NCBI GenBank assembly: GCA_946800325.1 | Contig: OX326961.1 | Span: 846,655 to 910,654 of the forward strand | DNA from: Luzula sylvatica | Taxonomy: Eukaryota > Streptophyta > Magnoliopsida > Poales > Juncaceae | Direction: 5' to 3' | Length of the DNA stretch: 64,000 nt | Shown here: piece after piece, positions 18,481 through 33,100 of the stretch | Position numbering within the stretch: the stretch's first letter is position 1 | How the letters are laid out: each line of letters opens with the position of its first letter | Position numbers and translations under genes: made by a program | Notes under the pieces: generated by a model | What the model was told of the DNA's origin: nothing | Databases searched by the model: none | The model's input: only the letters and a program-made list of their open reading frames with translations

Positions 18481-21400
18481 AATACAAAGAAAACTTTCTT
18501 AGTGTTTGTACAATTTGGTGAAAAGTTACAGAGTAAAAGATTCGATCCAAACCATTTAAAAAACACGTAATTTGGGCTCCTCATAGCGTTATAAGATTGT
18601 TATGAATCGAAAAACAAACTTTCGTAGCGTGTGTAAAATTTGGTGAAAAGTTATGTAGAAAAAGATACGATACAAATGATCTAAAAAAACGTTATTTGAA
18701 CTCCTCAAAGCTTAAAATGATTGCTACGAATCGAAAGAAGACTTTCTCAGTGTTTGTACAATTTGGTGAAAAGTTACGTAGTAAATGATTAGATTCAAAC
18801 CATCTCAAAAACATGTTATTTGTGCTCCTCAGAGCGATATAAGATTGTTATGAATCGAAAAACGAACTTTCTTAGTGTGTGTAAAATTTGGTGAAATGTT
18901 ATGTTGTAAAAAATACGATACAAATGATCTAAAAACACGTTATTTGAACTCCTCAAAGCGTAAAATGATTGATATGAATCGAAAAAAAACTTTCTTAGTG
19001 TTTGTACAATTTGGTGAAAAGTTATGTATTAAATGATTCGATCCAAACCATCTCAAAAACACGTTATTTGGGCTCCTCAGAGCGTTATAAGTTTTTTATG
19101 AATGGAAAAACAAACTTTCTTAGCGTGTGTAAAATTTTATGAAATTTAATGTAGTTAAAGATACGATACAAATGATCTAAAATCACATTATTTGACCTCC
19201 TCAAAGAGTAAAAGATTGCTAAGAATCAAAAAGAAAACTTTCTTAGTGTTTGAACAATTTCGTGAAAAGTTATGTAGTAAATAATTCGATCCAAACCATC
19301 TCAGAAACACGTAATATGGGCTCCTCAGAGCGTTATAAGATTGTTATGAATCGAAAAACAAACTTTCTTAGCGTGTGTAAAATTTGGTGAAAATTTATGT
19401 AGAAAAAGATACGACACAAATGATCTAAAAACACATTATTTGACCTCCTCAAAGAGTAAAAGATTGCTAAGAATCGTAAAGAAAACTTTCTTATTTTTTG
19501 TACAATTTGGTGAAAAGTTACGTAGTAAATGATTCGATCCAAACCATCTAAAAACACGTTATTTGGGGAGTTCAGAGCGTTATAAGATTGTTATGAATCG
19601 AAAAACAAACTTTCTCCGCGTGTGTAAAATTTGGTGAAATGTTATGTAGTAAAAGATACGATGCAAATGATCTAAAAACACATTATTTGAACTTCTCAAA
19701 GCGTAAAATGATTGGTACAATTTGGGGAAAAGTTACGTTGCAAATGATTCGATCTAAACCATCCCAAAAACATGTTTTTTGGGCTCCTCAGAGCGTTACA
19801 AGATTGTTGTGAATCGAAAAACAAACTTTCTTGGCGTGTGTAAAATTTGGTGGAATGTTATGTAGTAAAAGATACGATACAAATGATCTAAAAACACGTT
19901 ATTTGAACTCCTCAAAGTGTAAAACGAATGCTATGAATCGAAAAGAAAACTTTCTTAGTGTTTGTACAATTTGGTGAAAATTTACGTAGCAAATGATTCG
20001 ATCCAAACCATCCCAAAAACACGTTATTTGGGCTCCTCAGAGCGTTATAAGATTGTTATGAATCGAAAAATAAACTTTCTTAGGGTTTGTAAAATTTGGT
20101 GAAATATTATGTAGTAAAAAAAAAATGATACAAATGATCTAAAAACACGTTATTTGAACTCCTCAAAGTGTAAAACGAATGCTATGAATCGAAAAGAAAA
20201 CTTTCTTTGTGTTTGTACAATTTGGTGAAAAGTTACGTAGTAAATGATTCGGTCCAAACCATCTCAAAAACACGTTATTTGGGCTCCTCAGAGCATTATA
20301 GGATTGTTATGAATCGAAAAACAAACTTTCTTCACGTGTGTAAAATTTGGTGAAATGTTATGCAGTAAAAGATACGATGCAAATGATCTAAAAATACATT
20401 ATTTGAACTTCTCAAAGCGTAAAATGATTGCTACGAATCGAAAAGAAAACTTTCTTAGTGTTTGTACCATTTGGTGTAAAGTTACGTAGTAAATGATTCG
20501 ATCCAAACCATCCCAAAAACACATTATTTGGGCTCCTCAGAGCGTTATAAGATTGTTGTGAATCGAAAAACAAACTTTCTTAGCGTGTGTAAAATTTGGT
20601 GGAATGTTATGTAGTAAAAGATACGATACAAATGATCTAAAAATACGTTATTTGAACTCCTCAAAGCTTAATATGATTGCCATGAATCGAAAAGAAAACT
20701 TTCTTTGTGTTTGTACAATTTGGTGAAAAGTTACGTAGTAAATGATTCGATCCAAACCATCTCAATAACACGTTATTTGGGCACCTCACAGTGTTATAAG
20801 ATTGTTATGAATCGAAAAACAAACTTTCTTAGTGTGTGTAAAATTTGGTGAAATGTTATTTATAAAGATACGATACAAATGATCTAAAAACACGTTATTT
20901 GAACTCTTCAAAGCGTAAAATGATTGCTATGAATCGAAAAGAAAACTTTCTTAGTGTTTGCACAATTTGGTGAAAAGTTACGTAGTAAATGATTCGATCC
21001 AAACCATCTCAAAAACATGTTATTTGTGCTCTTCATAGCGGTACAAGATTGTTATGAATCGGAAAACAAACTTTCTTAGTGTGTGTAATATTTGGTGAAA
21101 TGTTATGTAGTAAAAGATATGATACAAATTATCAAAGAACACATTATTTGAACTCCACAAAGCGTAAAATGATTGCTACGAATCGAAATAAAACTTTCTT
21201 AGTGTTTGTACAATTTGGTGAAAAGTTACGTAGTAAAAGATTCGATCCAAACCATCTAAAAAACACGTAATTTGGGCTCCTCAGAGCGTTATAAGATTGT
21301 TATGAATCGAAAAACAAACTTTCTTAGTGTGTGTAAAATTTGGTGAAATGTTATGTAGTAAATGATACGTTGCAAATGATCAAAAAACACATTATTTGAA

Positions 21401-21999
21401 CTCCTCAAATAGTAAAATGATTGCTATGAATCGAAAAGAAAACTTTCTTTGTGCTTGTACAGTTTGGTGAAAAGTTACGTAGTAAATAAATCGATCCAAA
21501 CCATCTCAAAAACACGTTATTTGGGCTCCTCAGAGCATTATAAGATTGTTATGAATCGAAAAACAAACTTTCTTAATGTGTGTGAAATTTGGTGAAATTA
21601 TATGTAGTAAAAGATACGATGCAAATGATCTAAAAACACATTATTTGAACTCCTCAAAGAGTAAAATGATTGCTATGAATCGAACATAAAACTTTCTTTG
21701 TGTTTGTTCAATTTGGTGAAGAGTTACGTAGTAAATAATTCGATCCAAACCATCCAAAATACAAGTTATTTGGGCTCCTCAGAGCGTTATAAGATTGTTG
21801 TGAATCGAAAAACAAATTTTCTTAGAGTGTGTAAAATTTAGTGAAATGTTATGTAGTAACAGATACGATGCAAATGATCTAAAAACACATTATTTGAACT
21901 CCTCAAAGAGTATAATGATTACTATGAATCGAAAAGAAAACTTTCTTATTGTTTGTACAATTTGGTGAAAAGTTACGTAGTAAATGATTCGATCCAAAC

Positions 22000-24900
22000 C
22001 ATCTAAAAAAACACGTAATTTGGGCTCCTCAGAGCGTTATAAGATTGTTATGAATCGAAAAACAAACTTTCTTAGTGTGTGTAATATTTGGTGAAATGTT
22101 ATGTAGTAAAAGATACGATGCAAATGATCTAAAAACACATTATTTGAACTCCTCAAAGAGTATAATGATTACTATGAATCGAAAAGAAAACTTTCTTATT
22201 GTTTGTACAATTTGGTGAAAAGTTACGTAGTAAATGATTCGATCCAAACCATCTAAAAAACACGTTATTTGGGGAGTTCAGAGCGTTATAAGATTGTTAT
22301 GAATCGAAAAACAAACTTTCTCCGCGTGTGTAAAATTTGGTGAAATGTTATGTAGTAAAAGATACGATGCAAATGATCTAAAAACGCATTATTTGAACTT
22401 CTCAAAGCGTAAAATGATTGGTACAATTTGGGGAAAAGTTACGTAGAAAATGATTCGATCCAAACCATCCCAAAAACACGTTTTTTGGGCTCCTCAGAGC
22501 GTTACAAGATTGTTGTGAATCGAAAAACAAACTTTCTTGGCGTGTGTAAAATTTGGTGGAATGTTATGTAGTAAAAGATACGATACAAATGATCTAAAAA
22601 CACGTTATTTGAACTCCTCAAAGTGTAAAACGAATGCTATGAATCGAAAAGAAAACTTTCATAGTGTTTGTACAATTTGGTGAAAAGTTACGTAGTAAAT
22701 GATTAGATCCAAACCATCTAAAAAAAACGTTATTTGGGCTCCTCAAAGCGTTATAAGTTTGTTATGAATCGAAAAACAAACTTTCTTAGTGTTTGTAAAA
22801 TTTGGTGAAATGTAATGTAGTAAAAGATACGATACAAATGATCTAAAAACACATTATTTGAACTCCTCAAAGAGTAAAATGAATACTATGAATCGAAAAG
22901 AAAACTTTCATAGTGTTTGTACAATATGGTGAAAAGTTACGTAGTAAATGATTCGATCCAAACCATCCCAAAAACACGTTATTTAGGCTCCTCAAAGCGT
23001 TATAAGATTGTTATGAATCGAAAAACAAACTTTCTTAGTGTGTGTAATATTTGGTGAAATGTTGTGTAGTAAAATATACGATACAAATGATCTAAGAACA
23101 CATTATTTGAACTCCTCAAAGCGTAAAATGATTGCTACGAATAGAAAGAAAACTTTCTTAGTGTTTGTACAATTTGGTGAAAAGTTACATAGTAAAAGAT
23201 TCGATCCAAACCATTTAAAAAACACGTAATTTGGGCTCCTCATAGCGTTATAAGATTGTTATGAATCGAAAAACAAACTCTTTTAGTGTGTGTAAATTTG
23301 GTGAAATGTTATGTAGTAAAAGATACGATTCAAATGATCTAAAAACACATTATTGAACTCCTCAAAGAGTAAACTGATTGCTATGAATCGAATAGAAAAC
23401 TTTCTTTGTGTTTGTATAGTTTGGTGAAAAGTTATGTAGTAAATAATTCGATCCAAACCATCTCAGAAACACGAAATTTGGGCTCCTCAGAGCGTTATAA
23501 GTTTGTTATGAATCGAAAAACAAACTTTCGTAGCGTGTGTAAAATTTGGTGAAAAGTTATGTAGAAAAAGATACGATACAAATGATCTAAAAAAACGTTA
23601 TTTGAACTCCTCAAAGCTTAAAATGATTGCTACGAATCGAAAGAAGACTTTCTCAGTGTTTGTACAATTTGGTGAAAAGTTACGTAGTAAATGATTAGAT
23701 TCAAACCATCTCAAAAACATGTTATTTGTGCTCCTCAGAGCGATATAAGATTGTTATGAATCGAAAAACGAACTTTCTTAGTGTGTGTAATATTTGGTGA
23801 AATGTTGTGTAGTAAAAGATACGATACAAATGATCTAAGAACACATTATTTGAACTCCTCAAAGCGTAAAATGATTGCTACGAATAGAAATAAAACTTTC
23901 TTAGTGTTTGTACAATTTGGTGAAAAGTTACATAGTAAAAGATTCGATCCAAACCATTTAAAAAACACGTAATTTGGGCTCCTCATAGCGTTATAAGATT
24001 GTTATGAATCGAAAAACAAACTCTTTTAGTGTGTGTAAATTTGGTGAAATGTTATGTAGTAAAAGATACGATTCAAATGATCTAAAAACACATTATTGAA
24101 CTCCTCAAAGAGTAAACTGATTGCTATGAATCGAATAGAAAACTTTCTTTGTGTTTGTATAGTTTGGTGAAAAGTTATGTAGTAAATAATTCGATCCAAA
24201 CCATCTCAGAAACACGTAATTTGGGCTCCTCAGAGCGTTATAAGATTGTTATGAATCGAAAAACAAACTTTCTTAGCGTGTGTAAAATTTGGTGAAAAGT
24301 TATGTAGAAAAAGATACGATAAAATGATCTAAAAAACGTTATTTGAACTCCTCAAAGCTTAAAATGATTGCTACGAATCGAAAAGAAAACTTTCTTAGTG
24401 TTTGTACAATTTGGTGAAAAGTTACGTAGTAAACAATTTGAACCATACCGTCCCAAAAACACGTAATTTGGGCTCCTCGGAGCGTTATATGATTGTTATC
24501 AATCGAAAAACAAACTTTCTTTGTGTGAGTAAAATTTGGTGAAATGTTATGTAGTAAAAAATACGATACAAATGATCTAAAAACACGTTATTTGAACTCC
24601 TCAAAGTGTAAAACGAATGCTATGAACCGAAAAGAAAACTTTCATAGTGTTTGTACAAGTTGGTGAAAAGTTACGTAGTAAATTATTTGATCCAAACCAT
24701 CTCAAAAACGCATTATTTGGGCTCCTCAGAGCGTTATAAGTTTGTTATGAATCAAAAAACAAACTTTCTTAGTGTGTGTGTAATTTAGTGAAATGTAATG
24801 TAGTAAAAGATACGAAACAAATGTTCTAAAAATACATTATTTGAACTCCTCCAAGAGTAAAATGATTGCTATGAATCGAATATAAAACTTTCTTAGTGTT

Positions 24901-27900
24901 TGTACAATTTGGTGAAAAGTTATGTAGTAAATTATTCGATCCAAACCATCTCAAAATACGTTATTTGGGCTCCTCAGAGCGTTATAAGATTGTTATGAAT
25001 CGAACAACAAACTTTGTTAGTGTGTGTAAAATTTGGTGAAATGTTATGTAGTAAAAGATACGATGCAAATGATCTAAAAACACATTATTTGAACTTCTCA
25101 AAGCGTAAAATGATTGCAATGAATCGAAAAGAAAACTTTCTTAGTGTTTGTACAATTTAGTGAAAAGTTACGTAGCAAATGATTTGATTCATACCGTCCC
25201 AAAAACCCGTTATTTGGGCTCCTCAGAGCGTTATATGATTGTTATCAATCGAAAAACAAATTTCTTAGTGTGAGTAAAATTTGGTGAAATGTTATGTTGT
25301 AAAAGATACGATACAAATGATCTAAAAACAAGTTATTTGAACTCCTCAAAGCTTAAAATGATTGCCATGAATCGAAAAGAAAACTTTCTTTGTGTTTGTA
25401 CAATTTGGTGAAAAGTTACGTAGTAAATGATTCGGTCCAAACCATCTCAAAAACACGTTATTTGGGCTCCTCAGAGCGTTATAGGATTGTTATGAATTGA
25501 AAAACAAACTTTCTTCGCGTGTGTAAAATTTGGTGAAATGTTATGAAGTAAAAGATACGATGCAAATGATCTAAAAACACATTATTTGAACTTCTCAAAG
25601 CGTAAAATGATTGCTATGAATCGAAAAGAAAACTTTCTTAGTGTTTGTACCATTTGGTGTAAAGTTACGTAGTAAATGATTCGATCCAAACCATCCCAAA
25701 AACACATTATTTGGGCTCCTCAGAGCGTTATAAGATTGTTGTGAATCGAAAAACATATTTTCTTAGCGTGTGTAAAATTTTATGGAATGTTATGTAGTAA
25801 AAGATACGATACAAATGATCTAAAAATACGTTATTTGAACTCCTCAAAGCTTAATATGATTGCCATGAATCGAAAAGAAAACTTTCTTTGTGTTTGTACA
25901 ATTTGGTGAAAAGTTACGTAGTAAACGATTCGATCCAAACCATCTCAATAACACGTTATTTGGGCACCTCACAGTGTTATAAGATTGTTATGAATCGAAA
26001 AACAAACTTTCTTAGTGTGTGTAAAATTTGGTGAAATGTTATGTAGTAAAAGATACGTTGCAAATGATCTAAAAACACATTATTTGAACTCCTCAAATAG
26101 TAAAATGATTGCTATGAATCGAAAAGAAAACTTTCTTAGTGTTTGCACAATTTGGTGAAAAGTTACGTAGTAAATGATTCGATCCAAACCATCTCAATAA
26201 CACGTTATTTGGGCACCTCACAGCGTTATAAGATTGTTATGAATCGAAAAACAAACTCTCTTAGTGTGTGTAAAATTTGGCGAAATGTTATTTATAAAGA
26301 TACGATACAAATGATCTAAAAAAACGTTATTTGAACTCTTCAAAGCGTAAAATGATTGCTATGAATCGAAAAGAAAACTTTCTTAGTGTTTGCACAATTT
26401 GGTGAAAAGTTACGTAGTAAATGATTCAATCCAAACCATCTCAAAAACATGTTATTTGAGCTCCTCATAGCGGTATAAGATTGTTATGAATCGGAAAACA
26501 AACTTTCTTAGTGTGTTTTATATTTGGTGAAATGTTATGTAGTAAAAGATATGATACAAATGATCAAAGAACACATTATTTGAACTCCACAAAGCGTAAA
26601 ATGATTGTTACGAATCGAAATAAAACTTTCTTAGTGTTTGTACAATTTGGTGAAAAGTTACGTAGTAAAAGATTCGATCCAAACCATCTAAAAAACACGT
26701 AATTTGGGCTCCTCAGAGCGTTATAAGATTGTTATGAATCGAAAAACAAACTTTCTTAGTGAGTGTAAAATTTGGTGAAATGTTATGTAGTAAATGATAC
26801 GTTCCAAATGATCTAAAAACACATTATTTGAACTCCTCAAATAGTAAAATGATTGCTATGAATCGAAAAGAAAACTTTCTTTGTGCTTGTACAGTTTGGT
26901 GAAAAGTTACGTAGTAAATAATTCGATCCAAACCATCTCAAAAACACGTTATTTGGGCTCCTCAGAGCGTTATAAGATTGTTATGAATCGAAAAACGAAC
27001 TTTCTTAATGTGTGTGAAATTTGGTGAAATGTTATGTAGTAAAAGATACGATGCAAAAGATCTAAAAACACATTATTTGAACTCCTCAAAGAGTAAAATG
27101 ATTGGTATGAATCGAACATAAAACTTTCTTTGTGTTTGTACAATTTGGTGAAGAGTTACGTAGTATATAATTCGATCCAAACCATCCAAAATACAAGTTA
27201 TTTGGGCTCCTCAGAGCGTTATAAGATTGTTGTGAATCGAAAAACAAATTTTCTTAGAGTGTGTAAAATTTGGTGAAATGTTATGTAGTAAAAGATACGA
27301 TGCAAATGATCTAAAAACACATTATTTGAACTCCTCAAAGAGTATAATGATTACTATGAATCGAAAAGAAAACTTTCTTATTGTTTGCACAATTTGGTGA
27401 AAAGTTACGTAGTAAATGATTCGATCCAAACCATCTAAAAAAACACGTAATTTGGGCTCCTCGGAGCGTTATAAGATTGTTATGAATCGAAAAACAAACT
27501 TTTTTAGTGTGTGTAATATTTGGTGAAATGTTATGTAGTAAAAGATACAATGCAAATGATCTAAAAACACATTATTTGAACTCATCAAAGAGTATAATGA
27601 TTACTATGAATCGAAAAGAAAACTTTCTTATTGTTTGTACAATTTGGTGAAAAGTTACGTAGTAAATGATTCGATCCAAACCATCCAAAAAACACGTTAT
27701 TTGGGGAGTTCAGAGCGTTATAAGATTGTTATGAATCGAAAAACAAACTTTCTCCGCGTGTGTAAAATTTGGTGAAATGTTATGTAGTAAAAGATACGAT
27801 GCAAATGATCTAAAAACACATTATTTGAACTTCTCAAAGCATAAAATGATTGGTACAATTTGGGGAAAAGTTACGTAGAAAATGATTCGATCCAAACCAT

Positions 27901-30180
27901 CCCAAAAACACGTTTTTTGGGCTCCTCAGAGCGTTACAAGATTGTTGTGAATCGAAAAACAAACTTTCTTGGCGTGTGTAAAATTTGGTGGAATGTTATG
28001 TAGTAAAAGATACGATACAAATGATCTAAAAACACGTTATTTGAACTCCTCAAAGTGTAAAACGAATGCTATGAATCGAAAAGAAAACTTTCTTAGTGTT
28101 TGTACAATTTGGTGAAAAGTTACGTAGCAAATGATTCGATCCAAACCATCCCAAAAACACGTTATTTGGGATCCTCAGAGCGTTATAAGATTGTTATGAA
28201 TCGAAAAATAAACTTTCTTAGGGTTTGTAAAATTTGGTGAAATATTATGTAGTAAAAAAAAATGATACAAATGATCTAAAAACACGTTATTTGAACTCCT
28301 CAAAGTGTAAAACGAATGCTATGAATCGAAAAGAAAACTTTCATAGTGTTTGTACAATTTGGTGAAAAGTTACGTAGTAAATGATTAGATCCAAACCATC
28401 TAAAAAAACGTTATTTGGGCTCCTCAAAGCGTTATAAGTTTGTTATGAATCGAAAAACAAACTTTCTTAGTGTTTGTAAAATTTGGTGAAATGTAATGTA
28501 GTAAAAGATACGATACAAATGATCTAAAAACACATTATTTGAACTCCTCAAAGAGTAAAATGAATACTATGAATCGAAAAGAAAACTTTAATAGTGTTTG
28601 TACAATATGGTGAAAAGTTACGTAGTAAATGATTCGATCCAAACCATCCCAAAAACACGTTATTTAGGCTCCTCAAAGCGTTATCAGATTGTTATGAATC
28701 GAAAAACAAACTTTCTTAGTGTGTGTAATATTTGGTGAAATGTTGTGTAGTAAAATATACGATACAAATGATCTAAGAACACATTATTTGAACTCCTCAA
28801 AGCGTAAAATGATTGCTACGAATAGAAAGAAAACTTTCTTAGTGTTTGTACAATTTGGTGAAAAGTTACATAGTAAAAGATTCGATCCAAACCATTTAAA
28901 AAACACGTAATTTGGGCTCCTCATAGCGTTATAAGATTGTTATGAATCGAAAAACAAACCCTTTTAGTGTGTGTAAATTTGGTGAAATGTTATGTAGTAA
29001 AAGATACGATTCAAATGATCTAAAAACACATTATTGAACTCCTCAAAGAGTAAACTGATTGCTAGGAATCGAATAGAAAACTTTCTTTGTGTTTGTATAG
29101 TTTGGTGAAAAGTTATGTAGTAAATAATTCGATCCAAACCATCTCAGAAACACGTAATTTGGGCTCCTCATAGCGTTATAAGATTGTTATGAATCGAAAA
29201 ACAAACTTTCGTAGCGTGTGTAAAATTTGGTGAAAAGTTATGTAGAAAAAGATACGATACAAATGATCTAAAAAAACGTTATTTGAACTCCTCAAAGCTT
29301 AAAATGATTGCTACGAATCGAAAGAAGACTTTCTCAGTGTTTGTACAATTTGGTGAAAAGTTACGTAGTAAATGATTAGATTCAAACCATCTCAAAAACA
29401 TGTTATTTGTGCTCCTCAGAGCGATATAAGATTGTTATGAATCGAAAAACGAACTTTCTTAGTGTGTGTAATATTTGGTGAAATGTTGTGTAGTAAAAGA
29501 TACGATACAAATGATCTAAGAACACATTATTTGAACTCCTCAAAGCGTAAAATGATTGCTACGAATAGAAAGAAAACTTTCTTAGTGTTTGTACAATTTG
29601 GTGAAAAGTTACATTGTAAAAGATTCGATCCAAACCATTTAAAAAACACGTAATTTGGGCTCCTCGTAGCGTTATAAGATTGTTATGAATCGAAAAACAA
29701 ACTCTTTTAGTGTGTGTAAATTTGGTGAAATGTTATGTAGTAAAAGATACGATTCAAATGATCTAAAAACACATTATTGAACTCCTCAAAGAGTAAACTG
29801 ATTGCTATGAATCGAATAGAAAACTTTCTTTGTGTTTGTATAGTTTGGTGAAAAGTTATGTAGTAAATAATTCGATCCAAACCATCTCAGAAACACGTAA
29901 TTTGGGCTCCTCAGAGCGTTATAAGATTGTTATGAATCGAAAAACAAACTTTCTTAGCGTGTGTAAAATTTGGTGAAAAGTTATGTAGAAAAAGATACGA
30001 TAAAATGATCTAAAAAACGTTATTTGAACTCCTCAAAGTTTAAAATGATTGCTACGAATCGAAAAGAAAACTTTCTTAGTGTTTGTACAATTTGGTTAAA
30101 AGTTACGTAGTAAACAATTTGAACCATACCGTCCCAAAAACACGTAATTTGGGCTCCTCGGAGCGTTATATGATTGTTAT
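22000..30180 (+). repeat. 5.68-kb higher-order repeat (partial second copy)
   Basis: Sequence at about 22,000-24,500 recurs about 5.68 kb later, at 27,700-30,180. Examples are the variants at 23,038 and 23,781, which recur at 28,719 and 29,462 (offset 5681). The match stops abruptly at about 30,180, where the second copy switches to a different monomer lineage. Each copy carries an internal 743-bp (three-dimer) duplication. Confidence 0.75.
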
Positions 30181-30189
30181 CAATCGAAA

Positions 30190-33100
30190 AATAAACTTTC
30201 TTAGGGTTTGTAAAATTTGGTGAAATATTATGTAGTAAAAAAAATGATACAAATGATCTAAAAACACGTTATTTTAACTCCTCAAAGTGTAAAACGAATG
30301 CTATGAATCGAAAAGAAAACTTTCATAGTGTTTGTACAATTTGGTGAAAAGTTACGTAGTAAATGATTAGATCCAAACCATCTAAAAAAACGTTATTTGG
30401 GCTACTCAAAGCGTTATAAGTTTGTTATGAATCGAAAAACAAACTTTCTTAGTGTTTGTAAAATTTGGTGAAATGTAATGTAGTAAAAGATACGATACAA
30501 ATGATCTAAAAACACATTATTTGAACTCCTCAAAGAGTAAAATGAATACTATGAATCGAAAAGAAAACTTTCATAGTGTTTGTACAATATGGTGAAGAGT
30601 TACGTAGTAAATGATTCGATCCAAACCATCCCAAAAACACGTTATTTAGGCTCCTCAAAGCGTTATAAGATTGTTATGAATCGAAAAACAAAATTTCTTA
30701 GTGTGTGTAATATTTGGTGAAATGTTGTGTAGTAAAATATACGATACAAATGATCTAAGAACACATTATTTGAACTCCTCAAAGCGTAAAATGATTGCTA
30801 CGAATAGAAAGAAAACTTTCTTAGTGTTTGTACAATTTGGGGAAAAGTTACATAGTAAAAGATTCGATCCAAACCATTTAAAAAACACGTAATTTGGGCT
30901 CCTCATAGCGTTATAAGATTGTTATGAATCGAAAAACAAACTCTTTTAGTGTGTGTAAATTTGGTGAAATGTTATGTAGTAAAAGTTACGATTCAAATGA
31001 TCTAAAAACACATTATTGAACTCCTCAAAGAGTAAACTGATTGCTATGAATCGAATAGAAAACTTTCTTTGTGTTTGTATAGTTTGGTGAAAAGTTATGT
31101 AGTAAATAATTCGATCCAAACCATCTCAGAAACACGTAATTTGGGCTCCTCAGAGCGTTATAAGATTGTTATGAATCGAAAAACAAACTTTCGTAGCTTG
31201 TGTAAAATTTGTTGAAAAGTTATGTAGAAAAAGATACGATACAAATGATCTAAAAAAACGTTATTTGAACTCCTCAAAGCTTAAAATGATTGCTACGAAT
31301 CGAAAGAAGACTTTCTCAGTGTTTGTACAATTTGGTGAAAAGTTACGTAGTAAATGATTAGATTCAAACCATTTCAAAAACATGTTATATGTGCTCCTCA
31401 GAGCGATATAAGATTGTTATGAATCGAAAAACGAACTTTCTTAGTGTGTGTAAAATTTGGTGAAATGTTATGTTGTAAAAAATACGATACAAATGATCTA
31501 AAAACACGTTATTTGAACTCCTCAAAGCGTAAAATGCTTGCTAAGAATCGAAAAAAAACTTTCTTATTGTTTGTACAATTTGGTGAAAAGTTATGTATTA
31601 AATGATTCGATCAAAACCATCTCAAAAACACGTTATTTGGGCTCCTCGGAGCGTTATAAGTTTTTTATGAATGGAAAAACAAACTTTCTTAGCGTGTGTA
31701 AAATTTTGTGAAATTTAATGTAGTTAAAGATACGATACAAATGATCTAAAAACACATTATTTGACCTCCTCAAAGAGTAAAAGATTGCTAAGAATCGTAA
31801 AGAAAACTTTCTTATTTTTTGTACAATTTGGTGAAAAGTTACGTAGTAAATGATTCGATCCAAACCATCTAAAAACACGTTATTTGGGGAGTTCAGAGTG
31901 TTATAAGATTGTTATGAATCGAAAAACTAACTTTCTCCGCGTGTGTAAAATTTGGTGAAATGTTATGTAGTAAAAGATACGATGCAAATGATCTAAAAAC
32001 ACATTATTTGAACTTCTCAAAGCGTAAAATGATTGGTACAATTTGGGGAAAAGTTACGTAGCAAATGATTCGATCCAAACCATCCCAAAAACACGTTTTT
32101 TGGGCTCCTCAGAGCGTTACAAGATTGTTGTGAATCGAAAAACAAACTTTCTTGGCGTGTGTAAAATTTGGTGGAATGTTATGTAGTGAAAGATACGATA
32201 CAAATGATCTAAAAACACGTTATTTGAACTCCTGAAAGTGTAAAACGAATGCTATGAATCGAAAAGAAAACTTTCTTAGTGTTTGTACAATTTGGTGAAA
32301 AGTTACGTAGCAAATGATTCGATCCAAACCATCCCAAAAACACGTTATTTGGGCTGCTCAGAGCGTTATAAGATTGTTATGAATCGAAAAATAAACTTTC
32401 TTAGGGTTTGTAAAATTTGGTGAAATATTATGTAGTAAAAAAACAATGATACAAATGATCTAAAAACACGTTATTTGAACTCCTCAAAGTGTAAAACGAA
32501 TGCTATGAATCGAAAAGAAAAGAAAACTTTCATAGTGTTTGTACAATTTGGTGAAAAGTTACGTAGTAAATGATTAGATCCAAACCATCTAAAAAAACGT
32601 TATTTGGGCTCCTCAAAGCGTTATAAGTTTGTTATGAATCGAAAAACAAACTTTCTTAGTGTTTGTAAAATTTGGTGAAATGTAATGTAGTAAAAGATAC
32701 GATACAAATGATCTAAAAACACATTATTTGAACTCCTCAAAGAGTAAAATGAATACTATGAATCGAAAAGAAAACTTTCATAGTGTTTGTACAATATGGT
32801 GAACAGTTACGTAGTAAATGATTCGATCCAAACCATCCCAAAAACACGTTATTTAGGCTCCTCAAAGTGTTATAAGATTGTTATGAATCGAAAAACAAAC
32901 TTTCTTAGTGTGTGTAATATTTGGTGAAATGTTGTGTAGTAAAAGATACGATACAAATGATCTAAGAACACATTATTTGAACTCCTCAAAGCGTAAAATG
33001 ATTACTACGAATACAAAGAAAACTTTCTTAGTGTTTGTACAATTTGGTGAAAAGTTACATAGTAAAAGATTCAATCCAAACCATTTAAAAAACACGTAAT